DNA of 64,000 nucleotides from JBEKIK01 sp963845975 (GTDB lineage Bacteria; Planctomycetota; Planctomycetia; Pirellulales; Thermoguttaceae). The stretch spans positions 186,001-250,000 of the forward strand of contig CAWJUD010000002.1 in assembly GCA_963845975.1 (NCBI GenBank), in the 5' to 3' direction. Both the position numbers and the translations under genes were made by a program. The notes beneath the pieces are model-generated. The model did not search any database, had not been told where the DNA came from, and saw only the letters and a list, made by a program, of their open reading frames with translations. Of the stretch, positions 53,768 through 63,052 are shown in pieces. Position 1 is the stretch's first letter. Each line of letters opens with the position of its first letter.

Positions 53768-54631
53768 CTATCTTATCAAATCGACAATCACCGACCATGC
53801 CAATATCCATCCCAAGGTAACGGTATATAGCCACAGTGAAAATGGCCAAGGCTCGGCATTTTTTCGCCATTTGCCAACCGCCGCGGTCAGCAAAGCCAAT
53901 AACGAAAGCACAAAGGCCACGCTGCAAACGGCCTGCCAGCCCAGAAAAACTCCCACGCACAACAGTCCCCAGGTCATGCCGCCGGGCGATTTTGTTCGTC
54001 GAATGCGCCAGGCTATAAAACCCAAAATTCCGCCCGCCGCCAATCCCGCCAAGCAATCTAGTATCCGGCTTGTCCAATCGGCAAGTCCCGGCCAGGCAGG
54101 CACGGGCCGCAGATAAGGCCAAATCAACGGCGCGATTAGGCCGATCGCCAGGGCCGGCACAAACAGGCGCAGCGGCGGACGGTGGCGGTCGGTCTCGATC
54201 AGCGCCCCGGCCAGGAGCGTGCATAAAAGCAACAAGTGATAGATCAATATTCCGTACAGTTCCGGATCGTTCCGGCTGGAAAGGCTTGAATTCCCGTTTT
54301 CATAAATTTCCCGCACCGGCAAGTTGATCCCCCTGAAGGTGAACTCGGCCACTGCCAGCAAGGCGAACATGCAAGCGGTTACTGCTTCCACCACGGGATA
54401 TCGTGCGGAGATCGCCGCCCGGCAATCCCGGCATCTTCCCCGCAGCACCAGCCAGGAGACAATGGGGATATTATCGAACCAGCGGATTCGATGTTTGCAA
54501 GCCGGACAGTGCGACGGCGGTGCAATCAAGCTTATGGCTTTCGGCATCCGATAAAACACCACGTTCAAGAAACTGCCGATCGCCGCGCCGACAACAAAAA
54601 ACCAGGCAACCAACAATATTTCTTCGGTCAT
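53768..54631 (-). CDS. Prepilin peptidase-like (A24/PilD family), catalytic Asp altered
   Basis: 287 residues from the ATG at 54631. The N-terminal domain is typical: GAAIGSFLNVVFYRMP, then the two Cys pairs CPACKHRI and CRDC flanking WFDNIPIVSWLVLRG, followed by six or more membrane helices. The first catalytic Asp is readable (ALIETDRHRPP). In place of the GxGD motif the sequence reads SPGGMTWGLLCVGVFLGWQ, so the second Asp is Met by alignment on GxFLGWQ. The enzyme cleaves and methylates type IV pilin-like leaders. Loss of the second Asp suggests an inactive or altered enzyme. It is near the large pilin-like gene at 57154. Confidence 0.82.
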   Translation of the reverse strand: MTEEILLVAWFFVVGAAIGSFLNVVFYRMPKAISLIAPPSHCPACKHRIRWFDNIPIVSWLVLRGRCRDCRAAISARYPVVEAVTACMFALLAVAEFTFRGINLPVREIYENGNSSLSSRNDPELYGILIYHLLLLCTLLAGALIETDRHRPPLRLFVPALAIGLIAPLIWPYLRPVPAWPGLADWTSRILDCLAGLAAGGILGFIAWRIRRTKSPGGMTWGLLCVGVFLGWQAVCSVAFVLSLLALLTAAVGKWRKNAEPWPFSLWLYTVTLGWILAWSVIVDLIR

Positions 54632-54691
54632 CTTGCACAAAAACGCCCGGGTATTTCTAATCCCTAACGCGATCTGCGACCGCAACCAAAC

Positions 54692-54726
54692 TTATTGCAA
54701 ATTGCAAATTGCAAATTTTAAATTGG
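54692..54726. repeat. 7-bp array (TTGCAAA)n
   Basis: In-phase units TTGCAAA, TTGCAAA, TTGCAAA and TTTTAAA upstream of the prepilin-peptidase-like gene. Confidence 0.75.
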
Positions 54727-54831
54727 ACAAGAATTAAACACTCTGCCGAACTTAAATTTTGCCTTTGTTCAATTTGCAATATAAACACACTCGCAAAACA
54801 CTCTAAAACCTCAATACAAAGACTCTAATCT

Positions 54832-56679
54832 CTAAATAATACCATGCAAGGGCCCGCCTCGGGCGGCCATGGCGTCTATGCGCTTGCTGACCGCCGCGTC
54901 CTCCGCCAACGGCGGGGCATGATGCGGCTTGCCCCGGGCGTCGATCACCAGCGAACCGATCGTGCCCCAATGCTTATCGACCAGGAAGGATTCGATCCCG
55001 TAGATATCCGTGGCCGGATTGCTGCGCGTAAACGTCACCCAGAGAAAGTTCTCCAGGCTGGCCGCCGCAAATTCACTCTGATCGACAATCACCACCCAGG
55101 GAAAAGCGTTAATCACGTCATGTCGGGTATAACGCGCACAGAACCGCTCTATCGCCGAATCGCGTCCGTCTGCCTCGGCACGATACGGCGGGCCCTCGAC
55201 CAGCAAAATTCCCGGCAGAAAAACCCGGGCCCTTCTAAAACCCAAATCCTCGGGCAATGCAAAGCGGCTGTCGAGCGCCACGGGCAAGATTCGTTTTGCC
55301 GGGCCGGCGGCGGCGATTACCACTTTCGATCCCTCGTGCAACCGACCCGAACTGTAATCCAGCGTGTCGATCGTGGTGCAAGTCTGGAAGTGCAGATCCC
55401 GCCGCCAATCCACCCGTTCCAGCACGTGGCGGAAAAAATCGGGGACGTGGCGGACGTCCAGGCCCCGCTGATCCTCGCCGGCCGCGATCAACAAATACTT
55501 GGCCAGCGACAATTGCCCCTGACCCAGAAGTGCATTGGCCAGCGTGAGCAGCTCCCGCGGCCTGCGCCGCTCGTCATAAGGCATGTAACGCTCGCTGCCG
55601 ACGGCCAAAAGCAGGGGATGCACGCCCGCCGCGTCCACGGCATGCACCGCCTTGATCCCCGGAATGGTCTTTGTAATCGCCTCCCCTGTCAACTCGTGAA
55701 TCAATTGCCCGAAGATCGTATCTTCCTGCGGCGGCCGGCCCACCACCGTAAACGGCCAGATCGCTCCCTTGCGATGATACACGTGCTCCACGTGCATAAT
55801 GGGAAAATCGTGCGCCAGGCTGTAATAGCCCAGGTGATCGCCGAACGGCCCCTCCGGCTTCAGCCGCTTGGGATCCAGATAACCGGTGATGCAAAAATCG
55901 GCCTCGGCGGCGATGGGCAGTTTATTCGTCCGGCAGATCATCGCCACGCGCCGCCGCCCCAAAAGGCCGGCAAATCCCAACTCGCTCATGCCCTCGGGCA
56001 GGGGCATCACCGCGGCCACGGTCATTGCCGGCGGCCCGCCCACGAAAACGTTCACTCGAAATATTTCCTTGCCTTCCAAGGCCTTTGCATGATGCACGGC
56101 AATCCCCCGCTGCAACTGGTAATGCAGCCCGGCCTCCCGATTCGGCTCGTACTGGCCGCCCGATATCTGCACGCGGTACATACCCAGGTTTGATTTTGCA
56201 AATCCCGGCTCCTCAGGATCCTCGCTGTAAACTTGCGGCAGTGTGATGTACGCCCCGCCGTCGCCCGGCCACGATCTTAACTGCGGCAGTTGATCGAGCG
56301 TAATCTCATGGGCCAGCACCGGCCCGGTGCGGACCTTTTTCGGCCGCATGCTCAGAGCAAACCAGGGCGAACGCAAATACAACCTCGGGTTGCGCAATAT
56401 ATCCGCGGGATCGGTCTGCAATGACACCAGCCGTTTTAGCCCTTCCAGCGAGTCGCGAAAAATATACCTTACCCGGTCCATCGTCCCGAACAGATTGCCG
56501 ACCATCGGGAATTGGCAGCCTTTGACCCGCGCGAAATAGATCGCCGGTCCGCCCACGCGAAACACCCGCCGCTGGATCTCCGCCGCCTCCAACTCCGCAT
56601 CGATCGGCTCCTCGATGGCCGCCAATTGGCCCGTGGCCGCTAAATCCTCAACGCATTGCCGCAGCGTCCGGTAGCCCAT
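54832..56679 (-). CDS. UbiD-family prenylated-FMN-dependent decarboxylase
   Basis: 615 residues, long for UbiD (about 490) but within the range of menaquinone-type and planctomycete relatives. Conserved UbiD blocks: LRQCVEDLAATGQL at the N-terminus, FPMVGNLFGT, EITLDQLPQLRSWPGDGGAYITLPQVY (split), LGMYRVQISG and the hallmark KPEGPFGDHLGYYSLAHDFP with the catalytic Glu region, then EDTIFGQLIHEL. The family decarboxylates 4-hydroxybenzoate-type or futalosine-pathway acids and needs the cofactor made by UbiX. No ubiX or other quinone gene is adjacent, so the pathway is not fixed. Cytoplasmic. Confidence 0.92.
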   Translation of the reverse strand: MGYRTLRQCVEDLAATGQLAAIEEPIDAELEAAEIQRRVFRVGGPAIYFARVKGCQFPMVGNLFGTMDRVRYIFRDSLEGLKRLVSLQTDPADILRNPRLYLRSPWFALSMRPKKVRTGPVLAHEITLDQLPQLRSWPGDGGAYITLPQVYSEDPEEPGFAKSNLGMYRVQISGGQYEPNREAGLHYQLQRGIAVHHAKALEGKEIFRVNVFVGGPPAMTVAAVMPLPEGMSELGFAGLLGRRRVAMICRTNKLPIAAEADFCITGYLDPKRLKPEGPFGDHLGYYSLAHDFPIMHVEHVYHRKGAIWPFTVVGRPPQEDTIFGQLIHELTGEAITKTIPGIKAVHAVDAAGVHPLLLAVGSERYMPYDERRRPRELLTLANALLGQGQLSLAKYLLIAAGEDQRGLDVRHVPDFFRHVLERVDWRRDLHFQTCTTIDTLDYSSGRLHEGSKVVIAAAGPAKRILPVALDSRFALPEDLGFRRARVFLPGILLVEGPPYRAEADGRDSAIERFCARYTRHDVINAFPWVVIVDQSEFAAASLENFLWVTFTRSNPATDIYGIESFLVDKHWGTIGSLVIDARGKPHHAPPLAEDAAVSKRIDAMAARGGPLHGII

Positions 56680-56765
56680 GATTAAGGCGATGGGGAAGAA
56701 GGAATAGGTGATTGGGAATAGAGTCTTTGTTCGAGGTTTGCGTGTGTTTTGCGCACATCATTATT

Positions 56766-56808
56766 TATTGCAAATCGGTAATTGCAAATTTAAAATTGCA
56801 AATTTAAC
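56766..56808. repeat. ATTGCAA-type 7-bp repeats
   Basis: Interrupted ATTGCAAAT units with AATTTAAA spacers. Confidence 0.55.
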
Positions 56809-56856
56809 AACGATAAACATTTAGATTTCTAACGGGTCGAGGTGTTCAGTTGTTGT

Positions 56857-56898
56857 TCAATTTGAAATTTGAAATTTACATTTTGCAATTTGCAATCA
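56857..56898. repeat. 7-bp array with drifting unit (TTTGAAA to TTTGCAA)
   Basis: In-phase TTTGAAA, TTTGAAA, TTTACAT, TTTGCAA and TTTGCAA: again a gradual change of unit within one array. Confidence 0.75.
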
Positions 56899-57121
56899 TT
56901 TGGTTGCGGATTCAATAAAACCGCTTGCTCTTTCGCACTCGGCCCTTTTCCGCCGGGATTTTCGCCGTCCGCAACCGCTTTTGCAGTTTCGGAAACTTCA
57001 TCGCCGGCATGCGAGCGGTCTTTTTGACGTTGCGTGACATAAAAGTTGGGTGCGTGAAACGCACCGATAATAAGGCAATATTTATATAGGTGCGTTGCAC
57101 GCACCCCACTGGTCCTCCCCG

Positions 57122-57156
57122 CCCACTGTCCACTGCCCACCGCCCACTAATCCCTA
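57122..57156. repeat. 7-bp array (CCCACTG type) at the 3' end of the large pilus-type gene
   Basis: CCCACTG, TCCACTG, CCCACCG, CCCACTA and ATCCCTA in phase; the last unit contains the gene's stop codon (TAG on the minus strand). Confidence 0.75.
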
Positions 57157-60100
57157 TTCAATATACCTTTTCAATATTATCGCCTTTTCCACGTTCAAAT
57201 CCTGTCCGCGTTGGAACCCGACTGGAATGCTGCGGTCGATAATGTAAAATGCCCGATGCCGCACGATCTCCCCGCTATCGCTGCCCATTTCCTGACCCAA
57301 TTCATACCCGTCCGGATGCGCCGCATCAATAATTGGCAGGACATTTGGGTATAGTGGATCAGTGCGATCCTTATGTGGTTTCACCTCGAAATATCCCGCC
57401 GTGATCCACACCGCATAAACATTCGACCGCGTGGTAACAAGGTTGCCCAACCGTTCCAAACCCTGGTAATGGAAGAACGGATTGCGATCGGTGTTATTCA
57501 CATCTTGAGCCGAGGTGTATTGGAATAAAGGTTTAGAGGAGCCGGGTGTAATGGGCCGCATGGATGTAGCGTTAATTTCACTGGGTGGAGTAATATCAGT
57601 AGGATCCCGGAAAAAACTGCCGCCGGATGAACGGAATGGTTTTAAAAATTGTGTGGGGTGGCTCGCATCCATTTCAAAATTATCACTAGTTATTCCATAT
57701 CCACGGCGGTTCCTCACAAAGTCAGATGGCTGTGTGGGATCATACCAACTGGGCGAAGGATTGGGGTTGTTCATCAGCCCGTTATACACGTCCGAACTGT
57801 AAATCGTATTCAGGTTGATTCGCCCCGGCTCGCGATACGTGGAAATGCTATTGTACGGCGGGAAAAAGGTGTGCGATCCAGGCGCGGACAGCGGCGCCGA
57901 GGCCGCCGTGGGATTGGCCTGAATCTCCGTCCCCGCGAACCACGACGGCACGCCCACGTAATCCAAAATCCTGCCGAATTGATTCATTCCGTTGCCGTTT
58001 CCCGCCTGGAGGAAATTAAGCAGTTGCGGGAACGGGGCTTGGGTGATATCAACGGGCGTATAATTATTGGTGCCCGTCGGGCAGGGTTGGAACTCCCAAA
58101 GCAACCGCGCCGGATGGCTGGACGGCACCAACATCAATTCCATTTGACTCACATACGGCCGCCCAAACCAGGGCAGCCAAGGGAAGGGCTGTTTCGGGTC
58201 GCCATAAAGTTCCGGTATGCTGCTTGCCGGGTCGCCTGAGGTGCTGGTTATGGGATGCCCGAAGGTGGAATTTAGATATCCCAAGGTATTATGTGCATTA
58301 GGACTCCCCTCCCCCTCCATCAGCCGGTACTTGAAATATTCTGGGCCGCTGATTTGGCTACTATTAGCAGGATCATCGCTTTGAGGTTTCCAGATATTAT
58401 CCGGGTTATTACCTCGTTGCCGCGTGGCAAATTGAGGCGGGTATATGTCGTAAGGATCGATGCTGTCGTCGCCGTTGAAGACCGTCAAGTCGATGGGCAT
58501 CCAATCCACCGTGAGATATGGATTCGTCGCCGGATCGTAAGGCGCCAAGGGATTGGCCAGGCGTTGCAGAAATACGGTTTTGTAATTAGGGGTAGTGGAA
58601 GGCGTTGGATTCGGCAAACCCGTCGTTGGGTCAAAACCAATTTTGTCATCGGCCAGAGGCATGCCTGACTGAATATCGAGCGGATGATCGCGAAAGTACC
58701 CTTTTGCCGGTTCCCCCATCTGCCAATCGCCGTACCATTCCTTGACGCCGTCCGGCCCGGGCAAATTGAAATTCGGAGGGGGATAATATCCCGAAGAAAA
58801 CAAGGGTTCCGAGATGCTTATGCCCGCCGAGGCTTGGGTGGACCAACCGTTGATATAATTCGAGACGATAATTCCCAAGAGCGGTTTAACATCGCTGCTG
58901 GAATCGTAACTAATTCCGCCAAGATCGGTTATCACTAGGGAATTGGGCGGCGAAAGGGTGATTTTTTGATTTGAAGGCTTTCCAATGGGAAGTTTAGTGT
59001 AAGTCGAATCAATGCTGCTTGTCAGCCCCAACACCGTTTTTTCACGAGGCCCGACCACCGCGTAATGACCCCGCTCTAATGCTGTCGAAGTGTCTTTCTG
59101 GTTGTAATAGATGCGGTTGTAGTCGTAATGATTTGTCGTGGGGGCCGTGTGTGTAAACCACACGATGCGGTCAATGGAGACGTTATTCTCGGTTGAGTTA
59201 TTAAGCAAAGAAAATCTCTTAGTCGTATCGGGAATAGCCGGATTTCTCGGATCGTAGCGGTATTGCTGCGTTTCGAGTGATGTGCTATCCGGATTGTTGT
59301 TTAATCTAGTTGTGACATCGTTATCGCTGCTTTTCTTTGTGCTTTCGCTAATTACAAGCCGCCACACGGGATATTGACAATTGTAGGAATCCGCCGGAGA
59401 GAGTCGGTCCAAATCCAAATACCACGTGCTTGTGCCTGAATTGTAAGTATAAAGATCAGAAGGCGGGATCGAGCCGTGCAGATCGCGGGTTGAATATAAT
59501 TCAAAAAACGCCGAGCCCTGCGGAACCCGGGTCTGATCGAAATCCGGATCGGGACTTGGAGAATCAGTGGTTTTTTTCTTGGGTCCGTTGTCCCATGCAG
59601 TGTCGGCGATCCGCCGGTCGTGAAAAGCCAGGGTTTCGGTCAATATCAATTCCGGCGGCTTGCAGCCCCACACCAAGCCGCGATAACTCAGAGTGTCATC
59701 CGCGCTTGGATTCGCCGTGGTTCCTATTCTTCCATCCACGTTCCAGGTATCGTTATTGGGATTGCCATCATCATTATCAAAAGGATTCAGGTCGTACTCG
59801 AAGGGAACCATGATCGAGTCGTTTACCTTGAAGCAAGCCGCGTTGATGGCCCATTGCGCGATCCGCCGCTTAGTCAGCTCCTCTTTTTTTGCATCCGATA
59901 AACTTTCTGTAAACCATTGTGCCTGGGGATCTAAAGTTGCCGGAGGGGGAGTTTTGTCGCGCAGTAGAAGCGCTAAAACATACAAATACCGGGCATACCG
60001 CTGCCGCGCGGCAAAGGGGGCGTTGTTGGCGTCGTATGTCCCGTCCGCATAGTCGGGTATCTGCCCGAACCAGAAATCGCCGTAACTTCCGCCCGCTCCC

Positions 60101-62834
60101 AGGCTTTGCCACAGAGCCGCCATGCCGAAAGAGTTCGGATCATATTTAGGAGAGCTAGGATCATTGCTGGCGCCTGTGCCCGGACCGGGGAACGGCCGGT
60201 TGATATTCATCTTCAATCCGGCTAGCATCTCCGGCGGAAACAACTCCAGCAGATTCGCCGCGCTCAAGTTGTTTACCATGCTGTTGGCTTGCATCGCGGC
60301 ATTGGCGGCGGGCGTGCCCCCGGTGACCAACTGATAATAATAATAAGCCTTCAACAAATCGGTAACATTGTGCGGAGTAAGCCAGGGTATTTGACTGGCC
60401 GTTATATTGCCGGCCATTAAATCGCTTTGCACCCGTAGAAGAATGTGCGTCGGCAGCCCGGCCGAAAAAACCGGCAGGTCCCAACTCTCCGTGGTGACTT
60501 CATTTCGCTTGGGTATAAGCACGGAATCGGAAAACGGCGCACTGCCGCTCGGCGAGGTCAATGCCGCCAATCGAGCCGGCAATTGCGCGGCGTCGCGGTC
60601 GAACGGGCGTAAAATCCGCTCTAATTCGTCGGGGCTAAACGGATTGTCCGGCGCCGTGATGGAACTCTGCAATCCCCGGCTGGCCTTCGGTCCAAGATTC
60701 ATTTCATAAGGCAGGTCCAGAAAATTGCTTCCCCAAAGATTCTGCAATATCGGCCGGCCCGCCGTATCAACGCCAAGCAAGCTTTTGCCTTCCGGATCGG
60801 GCAGTTCGCCGTTGACCCTGAAAAAAGAATTTGGGGCGGTCTGCATGCTAGTTGCCGCCTGCTTTGTGGAAGAATTGCTATATATACCGTCGTATTCAAA
60901 CCGCTTGTTTGCGCTTAAATAATCGTTGTATGCCCGCTGACTGTGATCAATCGTAAATAGAGGCGACGCAATGTCGGTGAAATATGGCGTTCCCAAAGAC
61001 CCCGGCACCTTATCAGAGCCGTAACGCCCTTCATATCCAAGCGTCGTGCTGCCGGTAAGAATTTGTGGATATAACGTGCCGAGAACGTAATTCGGATTGA
61101 TGTCTGCGGGTCCGAAACCCCGTCCGGTTATTGTCGGCAGCGTGCCGCCGGCAAAATAATTCGCCGTAAACGTCGTGCATGTTTCGGTCGGAAGCCCGGC
61201 CTGCGCCAGGTTGCCGTGCGCGTTGAGGTTCAGCCGCCCGTCCATGTCCTCGCATAGGATCGCGAACAGCGGCTTGTAAAGCTTGCCGTCTTTTGCCGCC
61301 CGGACCGGAAAACCCAAATCGACCCAAATGCTGTCGGCCACCCCGTCGCCGTCGTTGTCCACGTCCCAGCGGTAACCCATCGGGTTGGCGACCAGGTTGG
61401 CGTCGCGCTCCCAAAATTGAACGGGCGAGGTGCTATACGTGCGCGAGGTGGGATTACTGCCGTTGAAGTCGGGATTATCTTCCATTAACGGGCGGAGCAT
61501 GATGCGGCGTTTGAAATTGACGATATTCTGGGCTACCCGTGTCACTTCTGCCACTTGGGGATCGGTAGGATTATACCATGATTCATCACTAGTGCCCCAT
61601 TTGTAGTCTGGACCATAAGGACGCAATAAAGCCTCCCATTTTTGGGCAGTAGTAAGAGTCAAACCTCGCCAAAAAGTAGGGTCAAAAGAAGATTGGGTTA
61701 CTAGTTGATTGAACCAATAATTCGCCAACGCCGGCCGGTGCAACGAAGGTATAATGCCGGCGACGTTGCCGCTGGGACCGGTGATCTGGCGCCCAGCACC
61801 ATGTTTTGGTAATCGGCGGCGTCGTAATCTTCGTTTGCCCCGCCGGGCGGATTGCCTTGCGGGTTTTGTATAAGCGTATCGGGAGAGGATGAATATGCCG
61901 TAAACGGCATGTTGGGCAGAAGTGCAGATGCGAATGTGGACGCGCCGGAAGTCAGAGGCAGTTTGGTAGGATCGGTAGCCAAACACTGTTGATACAAGAT
62001 ATTTGGATTGCTTAAGTCCAAAACATATTTAAGATCGAGTGCCCCCGTGGCCGGATTGAACCCAAAACCCGTGCCGCTAAACGGCGTGCCGTTGATTATA
62101 TAATAAAGTTGTTCCGGAATTGCAGCTGTAGCCAGATCGGCCATATCGGCAGCAATAGTGGTGAAGTTTATCTTATCCGTAGCCACGATTTGAAAAAAAT
62201 CGGGTTGATCTAGAACTGTACCACTGGACGAAGTTCTACCGGGAAGGTACGAAACTATGCGTGTACTGTGTCCCTTTGTGCGCGGACCGTTAAGAAAAGT
62301 AACTACCAAACCGTTATAAGATGCAAATGAACCCGGCAACGAATACGGTTGACCTAAAAGCGTGCCCGCCGGAGCCTGAAAGGTGTTAGGCGACACTGTT
62401 TGCATTGGCACCATGATCTGGACCAATTGTCCGCCGCAGACTGCTTGAACGGGAGGAGTGGTAATAGGCGAGCCAATAGGAGGAGCGGGATTGAACGGAT
62501 AGTACAGGAGGCCTAATGGATTGTTTGGATTATACGGGATAACGGCCATCCGGGCTGTGTTCCCGTACATGTCTTCCAGCAGACTGTGCAAGCCGAGCAC
62601 GGAAACGGGATTGCTCGGTCCGCGGGCGACTTGCATCATGGCTTCGTTCAACTGCTTTTGCGGATCATCCAGCGTTTGGTCCACGCGCTGCATTGTCTTC
62701 GCGCTCCGCTGCGATTGGCCCGAGATGATCACGAAAGCCACGGCCACCAGGGCGAACAACGCCAATATGCCCAGCACCAAAAGCAGCAATACGCCGCGAC
62801 GAGGGCCGGGCAATTTATTACCCGGTTTTTGCAT
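57154..62834 (-). pseudogene. Very large pilin-like/PilX-type surface protein, one frameshift
   Basis: About 1890 residues in two frames. The first (62834 to about 61800) starts MQKPGNKLPGPRRGVLLLLVLGILALFALVAVAF, a short basic leader with one hydrophobic helix like type IV pilin/PilX N-termini. The second (about 61800 to 57154) is a long beta-rich, Asn/Pro/Tyr-rich body with NxDGVADSIWVDLGFP and DMDGRLNLNAHGNLAQ near its start, a pattern of planctomycete secretion-associated proteins. A single missing base in GGGCGCCAG near 61795 joins VLGA to ITGPSGNVAG. It may be assembled or exported with the pilus machinery; the prepilin-peptidase-like gene is 2.5 kb downstream. Longer starts (63002, 63077) run through the heptamer array. 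Confidence 0.72.
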
Positions 62835-62953
62835 GGGATGAGGGATGAGGGATGAGGGATGAAGGATGAAAGATGAATAATGAATGTTAAATGATGAATT
62901 ATGCTGACCGCTAAATCCCGAACCCTGAACCCTGAACCCCGAACCCTGTTCAA
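62835..62953. repeat. Phase-locked 7-bp array, 17 units, drifting sequence
   Basis: Seventeen consecutive heptamers in register. Four GGGATGA units pass into AGGATGA, AAGATGA, ATAATGA, ATGTTAA, ATGATGA, ATTATGC and TGACCGC, then TAAATCC, CGAACCC, TGAACCC twice, CGAACCC and TGTTCAA. It directly abuts the start codon of the large pilus-type gene. Confidence 0.88.
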
Positions 62954-63052
62954 TGTCCACCGTCGACCGTATATCCTCCGGGTAACTGTCCATTTTTTTC
63001 ATCGCAATCGTCCTTTCCTCCGCCTTTTGTCCTTCGCCCTTTGCCACTCTTT

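Larger units (their letters stand above)
56680..57153. other. Intergenic region rich in 7-bp repeats
   Basis: It contains arrays at 56766-56808 and 56857-56898 (TTTGAAA/TTTGCAA units) and 57122-57156 (CCCACTG units), and a GTGCGTGAAACGCACC/GGTGCGTTGCACGCACC hairpin pair (about 57048-57106). Two short minus-strand frames here (about 42-100 codons) are considered and rejected below. Confidence 0.5.

Noticed and set aside
56912..57040. 42-codon basic frame (MSRNVKKTARM...) and an overlapping longer frame on the minus strand
   Set aside because: Two frames compete, neither has a ribosome-binding site, and both lie among repeats. The 42-codon frame has high third-position GC, which is the only point in its favour.
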